A stretch of DNA of 64,000 nt from Bacillota bacterium. GTDB lineage: Bacteria; Bacillota; Clostridia; Peptostreptococcales; Anaerovoracaceae. Each line of letters starts with the position of its first letter. Positions within the stretch are counted from its first letter, which is position 1. The DNA lies in the NCBI GenBank assembly GCA_017405645.1, contig JAFQZZ010000033.1, forward strand, positions 1 through 64,000, in the 5' to 3' direction. This document shows positions 8,589-15,637 of the stretch, one piece after another. Made by a program: the position numbers and the translations under genes. The notes under the pieces were generated by a model, which saw only the letters and a program-made list of their open reading frames with translations, was not told where the DNA came from and ran no database searches.

Positions 8589-9737
8589 TCATTCCATTTC
8601 CAGTACTCTCACGAAGTCCTCCATGACTCCGGAAATGCCGATCTGCTGGGGGCAGACTTTCTCGCAACTTCCGCAGCCCAGGCAGGCGGAAGGCTGTTTT
8701 TCCGGAGGCACCGCGCCCAGCGCCATGGGGGCGATGAAACCGAAGAGCCCGGCCTTCGTGGTCAGAATGTGCTCGTTGTACAGTTCGATCAGCCGGGGGA
8801 TATCCAGCCCCACCGGGCAATGGTCGATGCAGTAATGACAGGCGGTACAGGGAACGGACCGGGTGTCTGCCATCTCCCCGGCAATGCTCATCACCGCTTC
8901 CATCTCCGCTTCGTTCAGCGGCCTGTCTTCTTCAAAAAGATCAATGTTCTCCCGGAGCTGTTCAAAGTCGGACATGCCCGAGAGGATCACCTTCACTTCC
9001 GGCAGGGACTGCAGGAAGCGGAAGGCCCAGGCCAGCACCGGTTCCTCCGGCCGGAGTTCTTTCAGGGTCTTTTCCTGCTCCGGTTCCAGTTTCGCCAGTT
9101 TTCCGCCTCTGAGGGGTTCCATGACCCACACCGGAATACCATATTCATTTAGCACTTCCACCTTTTCCCGGCCGTGCTGGAATTCCCAGTCCAGATAATT
9201 CAGCTGGAGCTGGCAGAATTCCATATCCCTGCCGTACACCGGGAGGAACTGCTCCAGCACCGGCAGCTCCCCGTGGCAGGAAAAGCCCAGGTGCCTGATC
9301 CGTCCGGCTTCCTTCTGTTTTAGCAGATATTCCATGATCCCGTACTGCGGGTCCATATACTGGTTCACGTTCAGTTCGCAGACATTGTGGAGCATGTAGA
9401 AATCAAAATACTCCAATCCGCTTCTCTGGAGCTGCGCTTCAAAGATCTCCTTTACCTTCGGTATATTCGCCAGGTCATATCCCGGGAATTTGGTTGCATA
9501 GTAATAGGAGTCCCGTGGGTACTTCCGAAGGGCTTCCCCCATCACTTCCTCGGAATGCTCCCCGTGGTATCCCCAGGCGGTATCGTAGTAGTTGATGCCC
9601 CTTTCCATAGCATAGTCCACCATCCTCACCGTCTCCGGGACGTTGATCTTTGCATCATCCCCGCCGATCACCGGCAGGCGCATGGCGCCGAAGCCCAGCT
9701 GGGACAGCTGCAATCCTTTGAATTCCTTATAAATCAT
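8589..9737 (-). CDS. Aldo/keto reductase with C-terminal 2x[4Fe-4S] ferredoxin domain
   Basis: An aldo/keto reductase TIM barrel fused to a bacterial ferredoxin domain (382 residues). The AKR tetrad is visible as D52, Y57 (in WGYHGEHSE), K83 (in ATKFP) and the histidine of MLHNV near 114. The C-terminal part has two cluster motifs, CTACHYCIDHCP and CLGCGSCEKVCP, so electrons probably come from or go to ferredoxin-like partners. The substrate is unknown. The ATG at 9737 is preferred over the one at 9752 because it has GGGGAG 7 bases upstream. It starts 15 bp after the uvrD stop and has no promoter of its own, so it should follow the same damage-type control. Confidence 0.92.
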   Translation of the reverse strand: MIYKEFKGLQLSQLGFGAMRLPVIGGDDAKINVPETVRMVDYAMERGINYYDTAWGYHGEHSEEVMGEALRKYPRDSYYYATKFPGYDLANIPKVKEIFEAQLQRSGLEYFDFYMLHNVCELNVNQYMDPQYGIMEYLLKQKEAGRIRHLGFSCHGELPVLEQFLPVYGRDMEFCQLQLNYLDWEFQHGREKVEVLNEYGIPVWVMEPLRGGKLAKLEPEQEKTLKELRPEEPVLAWAFRFLQSLPEVKVILSGMSDFEQLRENIDLFEEDRPLNEAEMEAVMSIAGEMADTRSVPCTACHYCIDHCPVGLDIPRLIELYNEHILTTKAGLFGFIAPMALGAVPPEKQPSACLGCGSCEKVCPQQIGISGVMEDFVRVLEME

Positions 9738-9752
9738 AACGACACTCCCCAT

Positions 9753-11966
9753 TCATTTTTTTGGATTATACTGAAAAACAGGCTCTGTGTCAACCGCGAT
9801 GGGCACCAGTTTCGCCCGGAAACTGATGGTCCTCAGGGTCTCCAGGGAATCGAATTTCACCACATGGGCGCCCTTGTCGGCGTCCACCGCCACCACGGTA
9901 CCCGGGCCTAAAATGTCGTGGCGCACCCGCTGCCCGGCTTCAAAACCTTCCGTCTCTTCTTCCGGCAGGTACCGCTCGTTCATGGCGATGTAATTCCGGG
10001 CATCCCGGACCAGCCCTTCCCGGGGCTCTTCCGTGTATTCCAGGAACTGCGGGTCGATGTCCAGGAGAAACCGGGACGGGTAACGGGGCGAACCGTCCAG
10101 GTTCCGGCCTTCCGCCTCGGTCAGGAACAGCCGCTGCTCCGCCCGGGTCATGGCCACGAAGGCCAGGCGCCGCTCCTCCTCCATGCCGGGGTGGGTACGG
10201 ACTTTCCGGGAGGGAAAGATCCCTTCGTTCATCTCGCAGAGAAACACGTTGGGGAACTCCAGTCCCTTGGCGGCGTGGACCGTCATCAGCTTCACCTTGT
10301 CGGGATCCCCCGCCGCGTCGCTGTTGGAAAACAGGGCAATGTGGGACAGATAATGCTCCAGGGTGACCTCTTCACCGCAGGTGGTCTCATATTCGTAGAC
10401 CGCCTGCTTCAGCTCCGCCAGGTTGTCCAGCCGCTCCTGGCTGCCCTCCGTCCGAAGCATCTCCTCGTAGCGGCTCCGGTCCAGGATATCCGACAGGAGT
10501 TCCGACACCGGCCGGTCTTCGTAGTCGTGGGCGAAGGCTTCGATAAGCTTCACGAAGGCGGCTGCCTTCGTTCCCTTGAAGATGTCATCCTCCAGGGTCT
10601 GCCGCAGGGCGTTGTACAGGGAGCACTTGTTTTTGTCCGCATATTCCTGCAGGAACCGCATCCGGCGCTCCCCCACATTCCGTTTCGGAACGTTCACGAC
10701 CCGCCGGAAGGACAGGTCATCCTTGTAGGCGACCATCCGGAGATAGGACAGCGCATCCTTGATCTCCATTCGCCCGAAAAACGGGACGCCGCTGTAGATC
10801 GTGTAAGGGATCTTCCGCTTCAGGAAAACCTCTTCCAGGGTCCGTGTCACATAATGGGCCCGGTACAGTACGGTCATCCTCCGGTACTCCGTTCCGCCGT
10901 CGTGGAGTTCCTCCATCCGGTCCGCGATCCATTCCGCTTCTTTTTTCGCATTCCGGGCGTGGTGGCACAGCACCGCCGGTCCTTCCGGCAGAGTCGGGAC
11001 CAGGTCCTTTTTAATGCGCATTTTATTTTTGCCGATCAGCGAGTTTACGACATTTAGGATCTGTGGCGTGGAACGGTAGTTTTCCATCATCAGGATGGTC
11101 TTCGTCCCGGGAAACTGTTTATCGAAATCCAGCAGGTACCGGACGTCCGCTCCCCGCCAGGTGTAGATGGTCTGGTCCGGATCCCCTACAATGAACAGGT
11201 TTTTGTGGTAGCCGCAGAGCACCTCCATCAGCTTGTACTGCAGGTCGTCGATGTCCTGGAACTCGTCGATCATGATGTATTCCAGCCGCTTCTGCCACTT
11301 CAGCCGGATCTCCCGATCCTGTTCAAAAATGTACAAGGTGAACTTGATCAGGTCGTTGTAGTCCAGACCGAAGCATTTCTTTTCCTGGTACAGGTACCCG
11401 TAAAAGATGATATCGTTCACAGAGACCGCCTGAAGGTATTTTTCATGCAGCGCTTCCAGTGACATATTGATCATGTCCAGGTAGTATTCCGGCATCTCCT
11501 TCAGCTTCCGGATCTCGATCATGTCCCGGGCATCGCTGAAGGTCTTGTCCCGCAGGGTCAGCCCCCGTTCCTCGTAGATGATCTTCAGCATGTCGTTGAT
11601 GTCCGAATTGTCCAGCACCAGAAAACTCTTCGGGTACTGTACCGCATAACTGTCCTCCTGAAGGACCGACACACAGAAACCGTGGAAGGTGTTGATGTAG
11701 CCGGTGTCGTTGTCCCCGGTCAGGTTGTGGATCCGCTGGCGCATTTCATTGGCAGCTTTATTGGTAAAGGTCACGCAGAGGATGTTCCCGGGCAGAATCC
11801 CCATGGCCCCCACCAGGTAGGCAAACCGGCGCGATAAAGCCCGGGTCTTTCCGGAACCTGCCCCGGCGATCACCCGGACAAACCCTTCCGTCGTGGTCAC
11901 CGCCTCGTACTGGGCCGGGTTCAGCCCTTCCGTCAGAATATCTATTCCCCTTTTGTTATCATTCAT
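9753..11966 (-). CDS. UvrD/PcrA-family superfamily 1 DNA helicase
   Basis: An ATP-dependent 3'-5' DNA helicase (737 residues) acting in repair and replication restart. The motifs are in order: Q motif LNPAQYEAV; Walker A AGAGSGKT (K40); DEFQDIDDLQ (motif II); GDPDQTIYTWRGA (III); ENYRST (IV); TVHAAKGLEF (V); and VAMTRAEQR (VI). The C-terminal tail has the Tudor-like GQRVRHDILGPGTVVAV typical of PcrA. The ATG at 11966 is chosen because of GGAGG 9 bases upstream. An upstream in-frame ATG at 12062 lies before the promoter. A LexA-like box covers the start of transcription. Clostridia often carry several paralogues, so I give no exact symbol. Confidence 0.95.
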   Translation of the reverse strand: MNDNKRGIDILTEGLNPAQYEAVTTTEGFVRVIAGAGSGKTRALSRRFAYLVGAMGILPGNILCVTFTNKAANEMRQRIHNLTGDNDTGYINTFHGFCVSVLQEDSYAVQYPKSFLVLDNSDINDMLKIIYEERGLTLRDKTFSDARDMIEIRKLKEMPEYYLDMINMSLEALHEKYLQAVSVNDIIFYGYLYQEKKCFGLDYNDLIKFTLYIFEQDREIRLKWQKRLEYIMIDEFQDIDDLQYKLMEVLCGYHKNLFIVGDPDQTIYTWRGADVRYLLDFDKQFPGTKTILMMENYRSTPQILNVVNSLIGKNKMRIKKDLVPTLPEGPAVLCHHARNAKKEAEWIADRMEELHDGGTEYRRMTVLYRAHYVTRTLEEVFLKRKIPYTIYSGVPFFGRMEIKDALSYLRMVAYKDDLSFRRVVNVPKRNVGERRMRFLQEYADKNKCSLYNALRQTLEDDIFKGTKAAAFVKLIEAFAHDYEDRPVSELLSDILDRSRYEEMLRTEGSQERLDNLAELKQAVYEYETTCGEEVTLEHYLSHIALFSNSDAAGDPDKVKLMTVHAAKGLEFPNVFLCEMNEGIFPSRKVRTHPGMEEERRLAFVAMTRAEQRLFLTEAEGRNLDGSPRYPSRFLLDIDPQFLEYTEEPREGLVRDARNYIAMNERYLPEEETEGFEAGQRVRHDILGPGTVVAVDADKGAHVVKFDSLETLRTISFRAKLVPIAVDTEPVFQYNPKK

Positions 11967-11991
11967 CTGATTTCCTCCAAAAAAGAACAAA

Positions 11992-12015
11992 AGTACAGAA
12001 CATACGTTCCGTACT
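11992..12015. promoter_or_regulatory. LexA/DinR-like operator of the uvrD gene
   Basis: A 24-bp near-perfect palindrome with half sites AGTAC-A-GAAC and GTTC-C-GTACT around a 4-base ATAC centre. The GAAC-N4-GTTC core (11998-12009) is the Gram-positive LexA (DinR) consensus. It sits directly after the -10 box, where a repressor would block initiation. Confidence 0.75.
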
Positions 12016-12018
12016 TTT

Positions 12019-12047
12019 AAGATATCATATCCGCCGGGCGGTGTCAA
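12019..12047 (-). promoter_or_regulatory. Promoter of the uvrD-reductase operon
   Basis: Minus strand TTGACA (12042-12047), 17-base spacer, TATCTT (12019-12024), overlapping the LexA-like operator on its downstream side. It begins in the tail of the uvrA-like gene spacer. Confidence 0.7.
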
Positions 12048-12064
12048 TGCCGGCTTTGTCACTC

Positions 12065-14350
12065 TTATGCTTCGCCGGCCGCCCGTTTCAGGTACTGCCC
12101 GGTTTTGGAGCGTTCGCAGGACAGGATCTGTTCCGGTGTTCCTTCGAAGATCACTTCCCCGCCTTCCGACCCGCCTTCCGGGCCCAGGTCGATGATCCAG
12201 TCCGCCTGGGCGACCAGTTCCAGCCGGTGCTCCACCATGATCACCGTGTTCCCGTTGTCCACCAGCCTCCGCAGCAGTGCCAGCAGTTTTTCCACGTCCT
12301 TGTTATGCAGGCCCGTGCAGGGTTCATCCAGAATATACACCTGGCCGTTTTTGTGGAGTTCGCTGGCCAGTTTGACCCGCTGGACCTCCCCGCCGGACAG
12401 GGTGCTGGTGGGCTGGCCCAGTGTCAGGTATTCCAGCCCGACATCCATCATGCTCTGAAGGAGTTTCCGGATCTTCGGCTGTTCAAAAAAGTCCATGGCT
12501 TCCCCGATGGTCAGGCCCATCACTTCTTCGATGTTCAATCCCTTGTACCGGTAGGACAGGGCGGTGGGATTGTACCTTCTCCCCCCGCATTCCTCGCAGG
12601 TCACCGTCACCGGCTCGGCGAAAGCCATTTCAAAGGAGATCTGCCCTTTCCCCTTGCAGATGGGACAACCCCCCTTGGAATTGAAGGAAAACCACGCGGC
12701 TCCCACTTTATTCGATTTGGCAAACACCTTCCGGATCTCGTCCATGACCCCGGTATAGGTGGCCGGGGTGGACCGGATGGAGGTCCCGATGGGCTTCTGG
12801 TCGATGACGATGGCCCCTGGAAACCGTTCCGGGAATTCATAGCGCATCAGGGTACTCTTCCCGGATCCCGCCACTCCCGTCACTGCCGTCAGGATCCCTT
12901 TCGGCACCGTGACGCTGATGTTTTTCAGGTTATGGCAGCATGCCTCCCGGATCTCGAATCCGTCCTTCCAGGGCAAAGGCTTTTGATTGATGACGACCCG
13001 GTGCTTCAGCGCCTCCGCCGTCAGGGTCTTCGCTTTCTTCAGTTCCGCCAGGCTGCCTTCAAAGACCACTTTCCCTCCGCCGGTCCCGGCCCCCGGGCCC
13101 AGTTCGATGATATGGTCCGCCAGTTCCAGCATCTGCCGGCTATGCTCCACCACCAGCACGTTATTGTGCTTGTCCCTCAGGCCGATCAGCATCCTGCCGA
13201 TCTTTTCGGCGTCCGCGGGATGGAGCCCCGCCGTCGGTTCATCAAAAATGTAAGTGATATTGTTCAGATAACCCCCCAGGTCCCGGACGATCTTGATCCG
13301 CTGGGCCTCGCCGCCGGAAAGTGTATCTGTTTTCCGCGAAAGAGACAGGTAGCCGATGCCCACGTCCACCATTCGCGCCAGGTATTCCTTGATCTGGACT
13401 GCCAGGGAGGATCCAAGCGGATCGTCGATGCCCTCCAGGAACTCCGCCAGTTCACTGACGGTCATATCCATGCACTCTACGATGTTCTTCCCGTTGATTT
13501 TCGACGCCAGGGCCTTCGGATTCAACCCCGAGCCGCCGCAGCTCCTGCAGGGCGCCCGGCGCACGAAGGTCCGGACCTCATCCTGGAGGCTCTGCTTCTG
13601 TTTGGAGATATCCCGGTTCACATAGATCCGGAGAAAACGCGGAATGACGGCTTCGTAATCCATCAGATGCAGGCTGCCGGTCACGTTGGACCGGATCGGG
13701 ATCTGGATGGGTTCATCGCCCCCGTATTTCAGGATCTTCCATTCTTCCTCCGTGTAATCCTTCAGCTTTTTGCCCGGATCCAGCAGCGGGTTGTGCTGGT
13801 AATAAAGGATCTGCCATCCGGAGGAAAACGGCTTGAAACGGATAGCGCCTTCTTCCAGGCTTTTCTCCGGATCGAAGAGGCTGTCCTCCATCAGTTCCAC
13901 CCGTTCCCCGAACCCGGTACACTCCGGGCACATTCCCGCCGGATGGTTGAAGGAATAGGCCATGGAACCGCCGGCGCTGGGTTTCCCCACCCGGGAGAAC
14001 AGGAGCCTCAGCAGCGGCGCCACATCCACCGCCGTACCCACGGTGGAACGGGCGTTGGCGCCGATGGCCCGCTGATCCACCACGATGGCCGGGGTCAGAT
14101 TCCGGATCTCATCCACCTTCGGCCGGTCATAGCGGGGCATCTTGTTCCGGATGAACAGCGGATAGGACTGCTGCCACTCCCGGCTGGCTTCCACCGCAAG
14201 GGTGTCGAAAGCCAGCGAAGTCTTCCCCGAACCGGACACCCCGGCAAAAGCCACCAGCTTACCTTTCGGGATGGAAACGTCCACCGCTTTCAGGTTGTTT
14301 TCCGATGCTCCGATGATATCGATATTATCTTTTTTCACTCTCTTCGTCAT
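12065..14350 (-). CDS. Short UvrA paralogue (UvrA2/DrrC-type ABC ATPase)
   Basis: A twin ABC ATPase of the UvrA family. At 761 residues it is about 180 shorter than excinuclease UvrA. Both ATPase modules are present: Walker A GVSGSGKT (K43) and GVAGSGKS; signatures LSGGEAQR and LSGGEVQR; Walker B IFDEPTAGLH and ILDEPCTGLH. The zinc module C-X2-C-X19-C-X2-C is intact (CPIC...CEEC). The missing length lies in the first half, where the UvrB-binding domain normally sits, as in UvrA2/DrrC. Such proteins are linked to drug tolerance or damage sensing, but the role here is unknown. The ATG at 14350 has AGGAGG 5 bases upstream. It precedes the LexA-like controlled helicase. Confidence 0.93.
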   Translation of the reverse strand: MTKRVKKDNIDIIGASENNLKAVDVSIPKGKLVAFAGVSGSGKTSLAFDTLAVEASREWQQSYPLFIRNKMPRYDRPKVDEIRNLTPAIVVDQRAIGANARSTVGTAVDVAPLLRLLFSRVGKPSAGGSMAYSFNHPAGMCPECTGFGERVELMEDSLFDPEKSLEEGAIRFKPFSSGWQILYYQHNPLLDPGKKLKDYTEEEWKILKYGGDEPIQIPIRSNVTGSLHLMDYEAVIPRFLRIYVNRDISKQKQSLQDEVRTFVRRAPCRSCGGSGLNPKALASKINGKNIVECMDMTVSELAEFLEGIDDPLGSSLAVQIKEYLARMVDVGIGYLSLSRKTDTLSGGEAQRIKIVRDLGGYLNNITYIFDEPTAGLHPADAEKIGRMLIGLRDKHNNVLVVEHSRQMLELADHIIELGPGAGTGGGKVVFEGSLAELKKAKTLTAEALKHRVVINQKPLPWKDGFEIREACCHNLKNISVTVPKGILTAVTGVAGSGKSTLMRYEFPERFPGAIVIDQKPIGTSIRSTPATYTGVMDEIRKVFAKSNKVGAAWFSFNSKGGCPICKGKGQISFEMAFAEPVTVTCEECGGRRYNPTALSYRYKGLNIEEVMGLTIGEAMDFFEQPKIRKLLQSMMDVGLEYLTLGQPTSTLSGGEVQRVKLASELHKNGQVYILDEPCTGLHNKDVEKLLALLRRLVDNGNTVIMVEHRLELVAQADWIIDLGPEGGSEGGEVIFEGTPEQILSCERSKTGQYLKRAAGEA

Positions 14351-14373
14351 ACGGCCCTCCTGTATCCGGGGAT

Positions 14374-14393
14374 TTGAACACATTATTGTTCAA
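14374..14393. promoter_or_regulatory. Inverted repeat ahead of the uvrA-like gene
   Basis: Perfect 7-bp arms TTGAACA and TGTTCAA around CATTAT. It overlaps the stop codon of the acetyltransferase gene and lies 24 bp before the uvrA-like start. It could be an operator. The GAAC-N8-GTTC spacing does not match LexA. Confidence 0.4.
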
Positions 14394-14836
14394 TACAATG
14401 GCATTTTCATGCTGACTATTCCGTCTTCTTCAGCGGTCTCCGCAAAGCCCATCCTTTTGTACAATCCATAACCGATCTGCATCACAGAGGGCTTAGTTGT
14501 GAATGTCACCTCGCTGAATCCAAGTTCTTTCGCCTTTTCCAGCATGGCGTCGATCATGATCCTTGCGTATCCGTTTCCACGGTATTCAGGTTTTATGTAC
14601 AATCTTTTGGCTTCACAGATATTATCATTCAGTTTTTTTACCGCAACACATGCCGCCGGTTTGTCATGTTCGAAACCGACAAGAAGCGACCCTCCGGAAT
14701 AAAAAGAACCCAGATCATCCAATTCCCTGTCAAAAGACACGAAGCAGCTTTCCGCACCTTTTATCTGGGCATACTCCAAAAACAAGTCTTTTATGATCTC
14801 ATAATCATCGCATTCTCTTACAGCAAAACTCTCCAT
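14390..14836 (-). CDS. GNAT-family N-acetyltransferase
   Basis: A 148-residue acetyl-CoA-dependent acyltransferase. The acetyl-CoA loop is YRGNGYARIMIDAML (about residues 80-94), and beta-strand 5 to helix 4 is FTTKPSVMQIGYGLYKRMGF. The substrate cannot be told. The ATG at 14836 is chosen for its GGAGGA site. The longer reading frame up to 14923 lacks one. Codon use is unlike its neighbours (many ATA, TTG, AAA and TAT codons, lower G+C), which suggests acquisition. It sits between a tRNA-linked repeat and the uvrA-like gene, a plausible insertion point. Confidence 0.88.
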   Translation of the reverse strand: MESFAVRECDDYEIIKDLFLEYAQIKGAESCFVSFDRELDDLGSFYSGGSLLVGFEHDKPAACVAVKKLNDNICEAKRLYIKPEYRGNGYARIMIDAMLEKAKELGFSEVTFTTKPSVMQIGYGLYKRMGFAETAEEDGIVSMKMPLY

Positions 14837-14934
14837 ATTCCATCCTCCAAAAGCCCGGGGCAACGCTTTCCAACGCTCCCGGTTTATCGAGTTGATTATA
14901 CAACGGCCTGCAATAACAGGCAACAGAAAAACTC

Positions 14935-15038
14935 ACACCCCGCCTATCACGCCGGGCTTCGACGCGAACGTGTCACCGGCACTTTCGCTCCCGTCGCGCT
15001 TTGCGCTCCTCCCTCGCCGTTCGAATCCTTCATCATAT
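14935..15038 (-). repeat. Structured repeat-like element downstream of tRNA-Ser
   Basis: On the minus strand, after the tRNA hairpin, this stretch can fold into a branched structure. There is an outer TTCGA/TCGAA pair (15021-15025 with 14958-14962). Inside it are the hairpins GCGC-AAA-GCGC (14996-15006) and CGAAAGTG/CACGTTCG (14965-14987, one mismatch). It is far richer in G+C than the acetyltransferase next to it. From memory, similar sequences are scattered near tRNA genes in Clostridia and give rise to spurious reading frames. I see no protein here. The spacer 14837-14934 beyond it holds nothing I recognise. Confidence 0.5.
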
Positions 15039-15039
15039 G

Positions 15040-15080
15040 CAAAGTTAAAGAATCCCCACAAGGGGGATTCTTTAACTTTG
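15040..15080 (-). terminator. Long hairpin directly after tRNA-Ser
   Basis: An 18-bp perfect stem (15040-15057 with 15063-15080) and a 5-base loop, beginning inside the CCA end of the tRNA. It lacks a T-tract on the minus strand, so it may act in 3' processing rather than in intrinsic termination. Confidence 0.6.
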
Positions 15081-15167
15081 GCGGAGATGGTGGGATTCGA
15101 ACCCACGTGCCCGTTAGGACAACTCGATTTCGAGTCGAGCTCGTTATGACCACTTCGATACATCTCC
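15079..15167 (-). tRNA. tRNA-Ser(CGA)
   Basis: An 89-nt tRNA on the minus strand. The acceptor stem is GGAGATG/CATCTCC, with discriminator G and an encoded CCA. The anticodon stem is CTCGA/TCGAG around the loop CTCGAAA, which gives anticodon CGA for UCG codons. The long variable arm of class II tRNAs (about 16 nt, TTGTCC...GGGCAC) confirms serine. The T-arm is GTGGG-TTCGAAT-CCCAC. It starts 14 bp after the stop of the PqqD-like gene and shows no promoter of its own, so it is probably cut from a longer transcript. Confidence 0.97.
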
Positions 15168-15181
15168 CTATGCGGGGAAGA

Positions 15182-15502
15182 CTAATTCTTCCCTCTTTCC
15201 TTCAGGAACTGCTGATAACCTTCTTCAAAGCTGTCGTAGATCAGTTCCACCAGTCCCGCTTCCGCGAGCTGGCCCATGAACCGTTCCAGGTCGCCTGCGA
15301 TCATCAGCGGATCCACATCCGGTCCGAACAGCTTGCACAGCGCCTCCAGGATGCCGTCCATGTCCCTCTTGCCGTCGATGAGCTGGACGATGTCCACCGC
15401 TACGCCCTGCATTTCAAACCGTTCCCCTGTATCTTCCCTCTGGAGATAGGAACCGGTGACGGAATTAAAGAATTTCACGTAGTCTTTGAATTTATAAATC
15501 AT
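15182..15502 (-). CDS. PqqD-like (RRE-fold) protein
   Basis: A 106-residue protein of the PqqD family, the winged-helix RiPP recognition element that hands precursor peptides to maturases. The fold shows as short strands carrying ERFEMQGVAVDIVQLIDG, then two helices (MDGILEALCKLFG and IAGDLERFMGQLAEAGLV). No radical-SAM maturase, precursor peptide or exporter lies nearby, so its partner is elsewhere or it has another role. A 7-bp hairpin (15175-15193) spans the stop codon, and tRNA-Ser follows at once. The start has an AGAGG site. A -10 box TATAAT (15546-15551) with a weak -35 lies upstream. Confidence 0.85.
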   Translation of the reverse strand: MIYKFKDYVKFFNSVTGSYLQREDTGERFEMQGVAVDIVQLIDGKRDMDGILEALCKLFGPDVDPLMIAGDLERFMGQLAEAGLVELIYDSFEEGYQQFLKERGKN

Positions 15503-15545
15503 ACTGTTACCTCTACCTGTTTTGTTTTTAGCAGTCGCTCCATCT

Positions 15546-15573
15546 ATTATAGCAAAAACGCGAAAAAAAACAA
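15546..15573 (-). promoter_or_regulatory. Weak promoter of the PqqD-like gene and tRNA-Ser
   Basis: Minus strand TATAAT (15546-15551) and, 16 bases upstream, TTGTTT (15568-15573). The spacer and -35 are weak, but no better signal lies before the gene. Confidence 0.45.
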
Positions 15574-15602
15574 ACGATGTTTTAATATTTTTTTCACCGT
15601 GA

Positions 15603-15628
15603 TATAATAATGGCAGAAGAAAAAGGAG
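15603..15628 (+). promoter_or_regulatory. -10 box and ribosome site of the M29 peptidase gene
   Basis: Perfect TATAAT at 15603-15608 without a clear -35 in the A/T-rich DNA upstream, and a strong AAAGGAGG ribosome site about 9 bases before the ATG. Confidence 0.5.
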
Positions 15629-15637
15629 GCCGACAGA

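Noticed and set aside
9738..9752. Alternative start of the reductase at 9752
   Set aside because: The ATG at 9737 has a GGGGAG site at the right distance, and the family begins near this point.
14374..14393. Second LexA box ahead of the uvrA-like gene
   Set aside because: The GAAC and GTTC halves are eight bases apart instead of four, so it does not fit the LexA core. Kept only as an unspecified inverted repeat.
14933..15163. Small minus-strand reading frames through tRNA-Ser and its tail
   Set aside because: They begin inside the tRNA and their codons follow the RNA hairpins. They are typical spurious calls from a structured repeat.
15182..15502. RiPP biosynthesis cluster around the PqqD-like gene
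   Set aside because: No radical-SAM, protease-exporter or short precursor frame with a leader motif is found within 10 kb. The M29 peptidase is a general aminopeptidase.
14666..15607. Plus-strand 313-codon reading frame over the acetyltransferase, tRNA and PqqD regions
   Set aside because: It crosses a clear tRNA on the opposite strand and two minus-strand genes, has no ribosome site and shows no protein-like composition.
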